This document shows, piece after piece, positions 1 to 7,628 of a stretch of 21,003 nucleotides of DNA (positions within the stretch are counted from its first letter, which is position 1; every line of letters begins with the position of its first letter). The DNA is from a virus. The notes under the pieces were generated by a model. The model searched no databases. It saw nothing but the letters and a program-made list of their open reading frames with translations, and was not told the origin of the DNA. The position numbers were made by a program, and so were the translations under genes. Location: the IMG/VR virus record IMGVR_UViG_3300014502_000037, positions 1-21,003 of that record; one strand, written 5' to 3'.

Positions 1-1751
1 CATCAAGCGCCGACATAGCCTACGACACCGCAGTAGAGTGGCAGATTGATACTGGACTTGGCTATTTTCGCATCATGACCGATTACTGTGACCCTGACAG
101 TTTTGATCAGGACATAGTGATAAAGCGCGTCGTTGACCCCAACAAAGTCTATTTTGATCCTGATTCTACAGATCCGGACGGCAGTGATGCCAAGTGGGCG
201 TTTGTCATTGAGGACATTAACCGAGATGATTTCGAGGACCAATACCCTGATGTTGACGCGACAGGCTGGCAAGAGGGCGCTACCGGCGATTCTGTCGGCT
301 GGTATGGTAAGGACAAGGTGCGAGTAGCCGAGTATTTTTACATCGACACTAAGCCGCGCACATTGGCGCTGCTGCAAGATGGCTCGACCGCCTGGAAAGA
401 CGAAATACCCAAAGAATTTCATGGGCTCATCGAAAAAGAGCGTAATTCGTCGAGCCGCGTCTGCAAGTGGGTCAAGATCGGCGGTAACGCGGTTATCGAC
501 GAGACGGAAATGCCGTGCTCATTTATCCCGGTTATCCCGGTCATTGGCTCGGAGGTATGGATTGAGGGCAAACGCCACGTCCACGGCCTGACGCGCCACG
601 CCAAAGACCCGGCGAGACTCTACAACTACATGCAGTCTGCAAACACTGAATTGTTAGCGCTTGCCCCTCGCTCTCCATACATCGCTGCAGCCGGGCAAGT
701 CGAAGGATACGAAAACGAGTGGCAGAACGCTAACAGAGTCAATCTATCGGTTCTGGAATACAACCCTATCGACCTGATGGGTAACGTACTGCCGCCACCA
801 CGCCGCGAACCAGCACCTGGCGTTAATCCCGGCTTTGAAGCCGCCATGAATCGCTCGGTTGACGATATGAAGTCGACCATGGGCATCTATGACGCATCGC
901 TGGGTAATCGAGAGTCTGATCAGTCGGGCAGGGCTATTAAGAGCCAGCAGCAGCAAGCCAGTATCGGGACTTTCCATTTTTCTGACAACCTGGCGCGATC
1001 CATCAAACACGCCGGGAAAATCATCATCGAGATGATCCCTAAGATTTACGACACGCAACGAGTTGCGCGAATCCTGGGAGAGGACGGCACACCGAAAAAC
1101 GTGCAGCTTGACCCTAATCAGCAACAAGCAAAAGTCGATGTCGAGCACGAAAACGGCGAGCTCAAGAGCATCTACAACCTTGGTGTGGGCAAATACGACG
1201 TTGTGGTTGACGTTGGCCCAAGCTACGCGACCAAGCGTCAAGAAGCGGTTGAGGCACAGATGCAGCTTGTCCAGGCAGACCCCGCTATTTTGCAGGTTGC
1301 CGGTGATTTGATTGTCCGTAACATGGATTGGCAGGGGGCAGAAGAGATCGCCGACCGCATGAAAATCATGCTACCGCCGCAGATCCAACAGGCCGAAAAG
1401 CAAGGCGAAGGCGCGGCAAAAATTGACCCGCAGATTGAGCAGCAAATGAACAAAATGGCTGATCAGATGCAGCACATGAGCGAGCATATTCAGCAGCTTG
1501 AGCAATCGCCGGAACTGGAAAAGCTGGAAATTGAACGATTCAACGCACAGACAAAGCGCATGGAGGTTGATCACAAGATAGCACTCGAATCAACCGGACT
1601 TTTCCATGAGATAGCCAGCGCAGCCGTGGCCGCTACGCTGCAAGAACCGAACGTCGGCGAGACTGAAAACGCTGACAACGAGCAACAAGAGCAAGACCAA
1701 TCGCCAGCAATGGTGCAACCAACCACGCCGGGAGGCGCGCAATATGAGTGA
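1..1751 (+). CDS. Portal protein, P22 gp1-like (5' end outside window)
   Basis: This protein forms the dodecameric ring at the head vertex through which DNA is packaged and ejected. The frame is open from base 3 with no stop, so the gene starts upstream. About 582 residues are visible against roughly 725 in P22 gp1, so some 140 are missing. An ATG at 75 is internal, because residues before it (DIAYDTAVEWQ) continue the family pattern. The segment with VVDPNKVYFDPDS and the later stretch around SMGIYDASLGN, with a following SGRAIKSQQQQ, are typical of P22-type portals. The last ~130 residues are Gln/Glu-rich and helical, as expected for the portal barrel that projects into the head. The scaffold gene begins inside its last codons. 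The family call is by recognised sequence pattern and gene order; the missing N-terminus cannot be judged. Confidence 0.92.
   Translation, partial: SSADIAYDTAVEWQIDTGLGYFRIMTDYCDPDSFDQDIVIKRVVDPNKVYFDPDSTDPDGSDAKWAFVIEDINRDDFEDQYPDVDATGWQEGATGDSVGWYGKDKVRVAEYFYIDTKPRTLALLQDGSTAWKDEIPKEFHGLIEKERNSSSRVCKWVKIGGNAVIDETEMPCSFIPVIPVIGSEVWIEGKRHVHGLTRHAKDPARLYNYMQSANTELLALAPRSPYIAAAGQVEGYENEWQNANRVNLSVLEYNPIDLMGNVLPPPRREPAPGVNPGFEAAMNRSVDDMKSTMGIYDASLGNRESDQSGRAIKSQQQQASIGTFHFSDNLARSIKHAGKIIIEMIPKIYDTQRVARILGEDGTPKNVQLDPNQQQAKVDVEHENGELKSIYNLGVGKYDVVVDVGPSYATKRQEAVEAQMQLVQADPAILQVAGDLIVRNMDWQGAEEIADRMKIMLPPQIQQAEKQGEGAAKIDPQIEQQMNKMADQMQHMSEHIQQLEQSPELEKLEIERFNAQTKRMEVDHKIALESTGLFHEIASAAVAATLQEPNVGETENADNEQQEQDQSPAMVQPTTPGGAQYE
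1726..1737 (+). promoter_or_regulatory. Ribosome binding site in a small hairpin before the scaffold gene
   Basis: CGCC (1726-1729) can pair with GGCG (1734-1737) around a GGGA loop, so the Shine-Dalgarno bases GGGAGG lie partly in the loop and partly in the stem. Six bases separate the hairpin from the ATG at 1744. The same 13 bases, ACGCCGGGAGGCG, recur before the tail fibre gene with the same 6-base spacing. A regulatory effect is inference only. Confidence 0.45.
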
Positions 1752-2565
1752 AGTAATAGAAGAAGTAATTGACGAGGACATTGTCAGAGATTATGACGAC
1801 AGGGCAGATCAAGAGCAGTTAGAGCATTTAGCGGAAAAAAGGCAGGAAGAAGAGGGTAAAGTCCCAAAAGGCGTACAAAAGCGCATTGACGAAGTAACCC
1901 GTCAAAAGCACGAGGCCCAACGCAAATACGACCAAGCGCAAGCCGACGCCGCAGCACTAAGGCGCGAGATTGAGCAGCTCAAGAACAACCAGCCCAAGCC
2001 TGATGCTAAAACGCTGTCGAATGGCGCACCTGACCCGGATAAGTACGACGCTGGTCGATACGATCCAGACTATTTGGAGGCAATGATTGATTACAAGGCC
2101 AATCAGCTTGTCAGTCAAAGGCTAGGCGAGGCGGACAAGCAAACAAGCGCGGCCAAGCGGTCACAAGAGATCAACACGCTTGAGGCCAAGGCCAAAGAGC
2201 AATACCAGGATTACGGCGAGGCGCTAACCGATTTAACTCGGCATCCACTCGCAACAGTACCGGCGTTTATCGAGCTGGTACGGGATTCTGAAAACCCTGC
2301 TGAATTGTCATATTTCTTAGGCAAAAACCCGGAAGAATTGGATAAAATAGGCAACATGAACACCACACAAGCCATGCGGTATATCGGCAGGCTTGAAGCA
2401 AGATTGCTAGATAAACCCTCTTTAGAGCCGGATAAAAAGCCGGTTACTAATGCACCAAAACCAATCGCTCCCGTGGGGAGTGCAAAAGGCTCGGCGGTTA
2501 CTAAAGACCCCGCAAAGATGACTATGGACGAGTACGCGGCTTATAGGCGCAACCTGTCCAAGTAA
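1744..2565 (+). CDS. Scaffolding protein, P22 gp8-like
   Basis: Scaffolding proteins direct coat assembly into a procapsid and leave before or during packaging. This 273-residue protein (P22 gp8 is about 303) sits between portal and coat, the invariant P22 slot. It has an acidic N-terminus, a long charged coiled coil at about residues 25-90, and a middle segment with DPDKYDAGRYDPDY. The C-terminal tail is Lys/Pro-rich and ends with a short basic helix (DEYAAYRRNLSK). In P22 the extreme C-terminus is a small basic helix-turn-helix that binds coat, and this tail is a plausible counterpart. The ATG overlaps the portal stop by 8 bases and has a strong GGGAGG ribosome site, which lies in a small hairpin at 1726-1737. 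Sequence conservation in scaffolds is low, so the call rests mostly on position and composition. Confidence 0.85.
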   Translation: MSEVIEEVIDEDIVRDYDDRADQEQLEHLAEKRQEEEGKVPKGVQKRIDEVTRQKHEAQRKYDQAQADAAALRREIEQLKNNQPKPDAKTLSNGAPDPDKYDAGRYDPDYLEAMIDYKANQLVSQRLGEADKQTSAAKRSQEINTLEAKAKEQYQDYGEALTDLTRHPLATVPAFIELVRDSENPAELSYFLGKNPEELDKIGNMNTTQAMRYIGRLEARLLDKPSLEPDKKPVTNAPKPIAPVGSAKGSAVTKDPAKMTMDEYAAYRRNLSK

Positions 2566-2577
2566 CCCGTTTTTTGT

Positions 2578-2606
2578 GCGTCGTGATGACGCTATGCCGA
2601 GAGGCA
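2578..2606 (+). other. Two small hairpins in the coat gene leader
   Basis: The 69 bases between scaffold and coat hold two short inverted repeats in a row. GCGTC (2578-2582) pairs with GACGC (2588-2592) around GTGAT. TGCC (2595-2598) pairs with GGCA (2603-2606) around GAGA, a stable GNRA-type tetraloop. Neither is followed by a T run, so they are not terminators. They could stabilise or shape the leader of the heavily translated coat message. The stems are only 4-5 pairs and may be chance. Confidence 0.3.
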
Positions 2607-2634
2607 AACACTTCCCATTGATGGAGATTTTTAA

Positions 2635-3879
2635 ATGTCAAATACATTATTAAACTCCAGCATCATCGCCAAAGAAGCGCTGATGGTGCTGGAAAATGAG
2701 TTAACCATGGCTAAGGCTGTTAACCGCGACTATTCCGACAAGTTCGGTGTATCTGGTAACAAAATTGGCGCAACTTACAACCTTAGAAAGCCACCACGCT
2801 ACATTGGTCGAGAAGGCGAAGCGCTGCAAGTTGAAGCATCTACCGAGAACTACGTGCCTGTCGTGGTCGATCAGTTGTCCGGTGTTGATATTTCATTCAG
2901 CACGACCGACTTAACGCTGAATATCGACGACTTTAAAACTCGATTTCTTGTCCCGGCTATGGCTTCGGTTGCAAACAAAATCGACTTAGCGTTGACCGGC
3001 TTATACAAAGACGTTAACCGCATCGTCAATGCCGGTGCTGGCGCGGCTTCCTACGGTACATCGGGGTATCTCAACGACGGCAGTCACAACACGATTGCCA
3101 ATGTTCAGGGGCAGATCCTGACCGCAGGCGCGATCCTTACCGAGTCCGGCGTACCGAACGCACAGCGTTCTATCGTTCTGGACCCAATGTCGCAGGTTTC
3201 TATCATTACCCCGATGACGGCTCTTTTCAACCCGGCTCAAAAAGTCAGCAAGATTTTTGAAGATGCGGCGATTGCTACCAACACCCTTGGATTTGACTGG
3301 GCGGCTGATGCTAACGTGCAGTCTTTCACCCCGATGTCAGCAGGTTCTTTAACTGCGATTAGCGCGGTTCCTGCTTCCGGTGCAACCACGTTGGCTGTAA
3401 CCACTACTGCTGGCACCGTACCGCGCGGGACCATCATCAGCATTGCCGGTGTTTACGCGATCAACCCGCAAAACCGATTATCTACCGGTCGTCTGATGCA
3501 GTTCGTTGTCACTGCTGACACCGTTGTAACGACTTCCGGCACCTTGCCAATCTACCCCGCTTACATCCCAAGCGGTCAGTTCGCCACCTGTGTCGGTACT
3601 CCTGGCAGCACGGCGGCTATCACCATCCATACCGGTGCAGTTGCGGCAGCGGGCCAGTCTCAAAACATGGCCTTCCATCGTGATGCGTTCACCCTGGTTA
3701 CGGTTGACCAAGAGTTGCCTGGCGGCGTGGATTTCGCATCCCGCGAAGTTTACAAAAACATCAGCCTTCGGATCGTTCGCCAATACGACATCAACTCTAA
3801 CCAGTTGCCGTGTCGTATCGAGGTTCTCTACGGAACCAAGACGATCTATCCAGAGTTAGCCGTTCGTTTAGGCGGCTAA
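2635..3879 (+). CDS. Major capsid (coat) protein, P22 gp5-like
   Basis: This 414-residue protein (P22 coat is 430) should be the HK97-fold coat subunit of the icosahedral head. The N-terminal helix region ends near AKAVNRDYSDKF, followed by KIGATYNLRKPPRY, a typical P22-coat segment with the strand-rich E-loop. Near the C-terminus, AFHRDAFTLVTVDQELPGG is the conserved stretch before the last strands. From about residue 230 to 345 there is a Gly/Ala/Thr/Val-rich beta segment starting at SFTPMSAGS. It lies where P22 carries its inserted telokin-like I-domain, so a counterpart is likely. The start has a GGAG site 8 bases upstream. The gene ends in an inverted repeat that overlaps its last codons and stop. 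Confidence 0.93.
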   Translation: MSNTLLNSSIIAKEALMVLENELTMAKAVNRDYSDKFGVSGNKIGATYNLRKPPRYIGREGEALQVEASTENYVPVVVDQLSGVDISFSTTDLTLNIDDFKTRFLVPAMASVANKIDLALTGLYKDVNRIVNAGAGAASYGTSGYLNDGSHNTIANVQGQILTAGAILTESGVPNAQRSIVLDPMSQVSIITPMTALFNPAQKVSKIFEDAAIATNTLGFDWAADANVQSFTPMSAGSLTAISAVPASGATTLAVTTTAGTVPRGTIISIAGVYAINPQNRLSTGRLMQFVVTADTVVTTSGTLPIYPAYIPSGQFATCVGTPGSTAAITIHTGAVAAAGQSQNMAFHRDAFTLVTVDQELPGGVDFASREVYKNISLRIVRQYDINSNQLPCRIEVLYGTKTIYPELAVRLGG

Positions 3880-3928
3880 CGCAACGTAATAACGTAGCCG
3901 CTTTAATCGGCGGCTATCTTAATTTCTT
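3855..3928 (+). terminator. Paired, mutually exclusive hairpins at the end of the coat gene
   Basis: GTTAGCCG (3855-3862) pairs with CGGCTAAC (3873-3880) across the coat stop codon. TAGCCGC (3895-3901) pairs with GCGGCTA (3910-3916) just downstream, followed by the T-rich TCTTAATTTCTT. Because the arms share TAGCCG/CGGCTA, the second arm can also pair with the third, which would disrupt both outer hairpins. This resembles an attenuator layout and could reduce transcription or processing past the coat gene, where much less protein is needed. The pairing is directly visible; the terminator role is inferred, and the T tract is imperfect. Confidence 0.45.
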
Positions 3929-3939
3929 GGAGTCATTCA

Positions 3940-4272
3940 ATGCCCGATATTAACGCAACCGGCTTACGAGTCGGAAAATTCCCACTGGCTACCTACACCG
4001 GCACCGTCAACATTAACTCAGGATCGGCGATTGCCGCCGGTGCAACTGTCACCGAAAACTATACGTTTACCGGCGCGGTTACCACCGATAACGAGTTCGG
4101 AATCTGTCCGCGTGACGCTATCGTTATCCCTGCCGGTTTAAAGCTGGACTCGATCACTATCAGCGCTACAAATACCGTGACTACAGTTTGGCGCAACGTA
4201 TCGGCGGCTAGCATCACGCCGCCATCGTCCGCTACATGGTCACTGGTCATCATCGGCGACTTTTTCCGTTAA
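3940..4272 (+). CDS. Small beta-rich protein, candidate virion protein
   Basis: I do not recognise a family with certainty. The 110-residue product lies between coat and the gp4-like neck gene, a slot where P22-like phages carry variable head-associated genes. It is rich in Thr, Val, Ala and Gly with alternating hydrophobic residues, which suggests a compact beta fold. It has no membrane segment, no Cys-rich site and no catalytic motif. A clean GGAG ribosome site lies 8 bases before the ATG. The neighbour at 4318 is similarly Thr/Ala/Ser-rich, and the two may form a decoration or head-fibre pair. That role is inferred from position and composition only; a neck-associated protein is an alternative. 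Confidence 0.75.
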   Translation: MPDINATGLRVGKFPLATYTGTVNINSGSAIAAGATVTENYTFTGAVTTDNEFGICPRDAIVIPAGLKLDSITISATNTVTTVWRNVSAASITPPSSATWSLVIIGDFFR

Positions 4273-4317
4273 CCACCCCCGGCCAAGGACGGCCACCCCT
4301 TATTTTGAGGTAGATCG

Positions 4318-4854
4318 ATGACGGTTTTAACACAGACGACCATTGAAAAAACCAGGGCGACTTATGCCTACCGTGGTGCGGATATTGCTCCAGCCGCTAC
4401 GCCATCGGATGTTTTAATGCTATCCGGCGCAGCTAATAAGATTATTCGCGTAACAAAAATCGGAATTAGCGGCTCAGCTACTGCAGCGGCTTTGGTTGAC
4501 ATGTACATTTCAAAGCGCACATCGACTAATACTGGCGGCACATCGACAAACCCGACAGCAACAAAATACGATAGTGCAGACCATACGCCAAGCGCCACAT
4601 TAACACTATACACTGCAAACCCGTCGAGCCTTGGCACAGGTTCAGCGCTGGAAGGCGACATGATCTATTTACCCGCCGACGCCACGCCGACATCAGAGCC
4701 AAGTCATTGGGAAAGAGAGTATGGGCTAGGCGAGGCAAAATGCCCGATATTGCGTAGCGCCGACGAGTCTGTCAGCATAAATTTCGCCGGGGCCACTTTG
4801 CCGGCTGGAACAACTTTTTATTTCTACATAGAATGGACTGAGGAATCGGCGTAA
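4318..4854 (+). CDS. Beta-rich protein before gp4, candidate virion protein
   Basis: The 178-residue product is of unknown function. It opens with a short segment (TIEKTRATYAYRG) and continues as a Thr/Ser/Ala-rich chain with predicted strands. These include a stretch around KIIRVTKIGISG that reads like one strand of a jelly-roll, and a C-terminal TFYFYIEWTEES that closes as a strand. Proteins of this type occur near head and neck genes in several podovirus groups, and I infer a structural role such as head decoration. The ribosome site GAGG lies 8 bases before the ATG. The stop overlaps the next start as TAATG, so it is probably translated together with the gp4-like gene. No enzyme motif is seen. 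Confidence 0.75.
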   Translation: MTVLTQTTIEKTRATYAYRGADIAPAATPSDVLMLSGAANKIIRVTKIGISGSATAAALVDMYISKRTSTNTGGTSTNPTATKYDSADHTPSATLTLYTANPSSLGTGSALEGDMIYLPADATPTSEPSHWEREYGLGEAKCPILRSADESVSINFAGATLPAGTTFYFYIEWTEESA

Positions 4855-5561
4855 TGTCAACGACGACAGCGCTCGACATTATAAGCGGGGCATTTCGGCT
4901 GTTGCAGGTCGCTTCGCCCGATGTTGATTTATCGGCGGAAGAGGCTAATTCGGCTCTCGATGCGCTTAACCTGATGATTGAGAGCTGGGATAACGAGTCG
5001 CTTATGATGTACCACATCACTAAAGAGTCGTTTGTTCTCACGCCGAATAAAAACCCGCATACCATCGGCACCGGTGGCGACTTCAACACGTCCAGGCCGA
5101 CGGCCATCGAGGCGGCAACGCTGACGGTTAATGGTCTTGACTACGATGTTAAGCCAATGGCCTATGATGACTGGGCGGCTATTCGGCTAAAGTCACTGGC
5201 TACCATCTATTCAGAGTACCTGTACCTTGACGCGACTTTCCCGCTTGGCAACGTATACCTTCACCCGATTTCCAGAGCAGCATCGACGCTCACGATTTAC
5301 TGTCGAAAGCCTTTAACTGAGTTTACCAGCTTAACCAGCACGTTTTCACTGCCAAAAGGCTATGCCAGGGCCATGAAATATGGGCTAGCTATCGAACTGG
5401 CTCCAGAATACCAAGCGACGGCTGGCGACGATGTTAAGGGGCTGTTTATCGCGGCCAAAGCTGGCATTAAGCGCACCAACAAGCGGCCAATTACATCGCG
5501 GATTGATCCGGCGCTGTTCTCGCCTAAAAACCGTCGTTTTAATATCTACAAGGGTAATTAA
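4854..5561 (+). CDS. Tail accessory factor / DNA stabilisation protein, P22 gp4-like
   Basis: In P22, gp4 binds under the portal ring after packaging and begins the tail that keeps DNA in the head. This 235-residue protein (P22 gp4 is 166) shows the family signature at its N-terminus: a helical stretch starting with TTALDIISGAFRLLQV, followed by a second helix around ALDALNLMIESW. Next come MMYHITKESFVLTP and a PTAIEAATLTVNG segment, and later YPLGN-like wording as FPLGNVYLHP. The C-terminal half holds a long helical part (YARAMKYGLAIELAPEY), close to what is seen in longer gp4 relatives of other proteobacterial podoviruses. TAATG junctions link it to both neighbours. The assignment to the gp4/head-completion family is firm. 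Confidence 0.9.
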   Translation: MSTTTALDIISGAFRLLQVASPDVDLSAEEANSALDALNLMIESWDNESLMMYHITKESFVLTPNKNPHTIGTGGDFNTSRPTAIEAATLTVNGLDYDVKPMAYDDWAAIRLKSLATIYSEYLYLDATFPLGNVYLHPISRAASTLTIYCRKPLTEFTSLTSTFSLPKGYARAMKYGLAIELAPEYQATAGDDVKGLFIAAKAGIKRTNKRPITSRIDPALFSPKNRRFNIYKGN

Positions 5562-5770
5562 TGAGCAATGTCATTAAATTCTGTCAGTTCACAACGATGC
5601 CTATCAGTCCCGATAAAGTGCTTGAATCGGCGGTAGGTGAGCTTGATTCTGTTATTGTGATCGGCGAAAACCAGGACGGTTACTATTTCGCGGCGTCAAC
5701 TGCAAATAAATCGGAATTGCTGCTGCTTGTCGAAGAATTTAAACTTAGGCTGATGCAAGGCGGCTGGTAA
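5561..5770 (+). CDS. Small conserved phage protein between gp4 and gp10
   Basis: The 69-residue product has no assigned function. It is acidic and compact. A strand-like segment (DSVIVIGENQDGYYFAAS) is followed by an amphipathic helix (SELLLLVEEFKLRLM), an alpha/beta pattern with no membrane span and no catalytic motif. It is translationally coupled on both sides through TAATG overlaps, with AAGGG as ribosome site. Small proteins with this DGYYFA(A/S) wording occur in many phages of Proteobacteria, usually near structural or regulatory genes. Its place between the two tail accessory genes argues for co-production with them but not necessarily for presence in the virion. Confidence 0.75.
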   Translation: MSNVIKFCQFTTMPISPDKVLESAVGELDSVIVIGENQDGYYFAASTANKSELLLLVEEFKLRLMQGGW

Positions 5771-7212
5771 TGACGACTCCTATAGGCCTTTTCTCGGTAG
5801 GTAATCAAGGCAAGTCCCCAAACCTGACGGCGGCGCACCGGCTTAATCTTTATCTTGAGGTTAACCAAGACGCCGATAAAACACAGGTAAACGCTTACGG
5901 CACACCAGGTCTAAACTTGTTCGCGTCTTTGTCCGGCTCACCGTCGCGCGGCGTACATTGGATGGAGTCAAACAATAAGTTGTACGTTGTCCAGCGCGGT
6001 ACATTGTGGGAGGTCGCCACCGATGGTACGGCGACGAATCGCGGAACGCTTGCAGTCACCCCGGTTCAGGATATTAGCGGCTATTTGTCGATGGCAAATA
6101 ACGGGACTCAGCTATGTATTGTTACGGGATCAAGGGCGTATATATTCAACACCAGTACCAACGTACTAACCGACATTACAAGCTCAATCCCATTTGCCAG
6201 CGGTTCTTATTCTGTCACTTTCCTAGATTCATACTTCATCATCGAACGGCCAGGAACAGGCCAATTCTGGATAAGCGCACAGTATGACGGCTTGACATGG
6301 GGGGCTTTGAATTACGCTACGGCTGAAAGTAACCCTGATAATCTAATCGCTGTTCGGGCGGACAAAGGCCACTTGGTGTTGCTTGGGTCATCGTCTACTG
6401 AGTTCTGGGTAAACACAGGGGCGCAGGCATTCCCTTATCAAAGGGTAGACGGCGCAAACTCGGCCAGCGGTATCGAGGCGCTTTGGTCTATAGCAACATG
6501 CCGGAACAACATAACGGCGCTGGTTCGTAATCGTCAAGGTGCAATTGCCGTGGCTTATCTCGATGGCTACCAATGGACGCCAATCAGCACCCCCGACATT
6601 GATTACATCTTCAACAACTACACGACACCCAGTGACGCCGTGGCATTCAGCTACACGATCAACGGTAGGGCTTTCTATCAGATCACTTTCCAAACAGCGC
6701 AAAAGTCTTGGCTGTTCGACTTTACAAGCGGCGCATGGTCACAACTGAAGAGCTGGGGTATCAGCCGCTACACTGGCGATATTGGTGCAGCATTCGATAC
6801 AAAATTCATCGTTTCCGACTACGCTACCGGCCAACTGTATTATCTTCACCCTGACGCGATCACCGACAATGGGCAACCAATCGAGCGAGAGTTAGTCGGG
6901 AAACACTTTTTCAGGGATAGCCGGAATAATTCGACTATCCGCCGGTTAAGGGTAGATTTCGAGGGTGGCGTAGGGCTGTTGTCCGGTCAAGGCAACGACC
7001 CACAAGTGATGCTGCAAATATCGCGCGACAACGGCCATACTTGGGGCCGCGAAATGTGGAAGCGGCTCGGAAAACTTGGCGAATATCAACAGCGAGCAGA
7101 ATGGCGCAGGCTTGGGCAGGCGCGAGACTGGGTATTCAAGCTACGCATTACTGACCCGGTGAAAGTTGTTATAATTAACGCTATTGTCGAAGGCCAGGAA
7201 TTAGCGAAATGA
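5770..7212 (+). CDS. Tail accessory factor / packaged DNA stabilisation protein, P22 gp10-like
   Basis: In P22, gp10 (472 residues) assembles as a hexamer below gp4 and forms the hub to which needle and tailspikes attach. This 480-residue product matches in length and place. The N-terminal part contains RLNLYLEV and a YGTPGLNLFASL segment, which are typical of the family. After that comes a series of beta-blade-like repeats (KLYVVQRGTLWEV, QLCIVTGSRAYIF, and others), consistent with the beta-propeller of this protein. The C-terminal region (QVMLQISRDNGHTWG, then WRRLGQARDWVFKLRI) is also conserved. It starts at a TAATG overlap and ends in an ATGA overlap with the next gene. Confidence 0.92.
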   Translation: MTTPIGLFSVGNQGKSPNLTAAHRLNLYLEVNQDADKTQVNAYGTPGLNLFASLSGSPSRGVHWMESNNKLYVVQRGTLWEVATDGTATNRGTLAVTPVQDISGYLSMANNGTQLCIVTGSRAYIFNTSTNVLTDITSSIPFASGSYSVTFLDSYFIIERPGTGQFWISAQYDGLTWGALNYATAESNPDNLIAVRADKGHLVLLGSSSTEFWVNTGAQAFPYQRVDGANSASGIEALWSIATCRNNITALVRNRQGAIAVAYLDGYQWTPISTPDIDYIFNNYTTPSDAVAFSYTINGRAFYQITFQTAQKSWLFDFTSGAWSQLKSWGISRYTGDIGAAFDTKFIVSDYATGQLYYLHPDAITDNGQPIERELVGKHFFRDSRNNSTIRRLRVDFEGGVGLLSGQGNDPQVMLQISRDNGHTWGREMWKRLGKLGEYQQRAEWRRLGQARDWVFKLRITDPVKVVIINAIVEGQELAK

Positions 7213-7628
7213 ATACCCCGCAGCCACCGCTACAAGAGCAGCCAAACCAAGGCGGAATGTTCTCGCTAGCGTGGGTCACGTTCTTTTCTAATCTGGCTAA
7301 ATTCTTAAGAAAACCGGAAAGGTTCCCGCTAAGCTTTGCAGCTAATTGGTCAGATTACGGCGGAGTATGGCAGACTGGATCATACTTTATTGACTCGTCA
7401 GGAGTTGTCCATCTGTCAGGACTAATACAAAGGGCTGGTGTTGCAGTAGGCGGGGAGATTATTGGAGTGTTGCCGATAGATTTTAGACCCGCTTATGATG
7501 AAGGGTTTGCCGTTACTGGAAACTGGGCCGATGCAGCGATCTATATAGATCCTTCAGGAGTTATTCGCTATTTAAGTGGATCAACCAACTATTTATCGCT
7601 ATCAGGCGTTAGTTTCATGGCGAAATGA
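7209..7628 (+). CDS. Short fibre-like tail protein in the tail-needle position
   Basis: P22 has the needle gp26 (233 residues, trimeric coiled coil) directly after gp10. Here the slot holds a 139-residue protein of different build. A Pro/Gln-rich leader and a hydrophobic amphipathic segment (MFSLAWVTFFSNLAKFL) come first. From about residue 45 there is a beta domain with SYFIDSSGVVHLSGLI and LPIDFRP, wording common in the C-terminal knobs of phage fibres and needles. There is no long heptad-repeat rod. I infer a small trimeric tip or plug protein that binds the gp10-like hub through its N-terminus. It could instead be an accessory fibre. The start overlaps the gp10 stop (ATGA), with an AGGAA ribosome site upstream. 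Confidence 0.75.
   Translation: MNTPQPPLQEQPNQGGMFSLAWVTFFSNLAKFLRKPERFPLSFAANWSDYGGVWQTGSYFIDSSGVVHLSGLIQRAGVAVGGEIIGVLPIDFRPAYDEGFAVTGNWADAAIYIDPSGVIRYLSGSTNYLSLSGVSFMAK

Noticed and set aside
3-422. A 139-residue minus-strand frame at the left edge
   Set aside because: It is antisense to portal codons that clearly match the portal family.
744-1241. A 165-residue open frame on the minus strand within the portal gene
   Set aside because: It lies wholly antisense to a well-supported gene, has no recognisable motifs, and its frame follows from the codon bias of the portal.
4282-4296. GGCC-loop-GGCC repeat before the 178-residue gene as a terminator
   Set aside because: The stem is only four pairs, the T stretch is interrupted, and a coupled gene follows at once.
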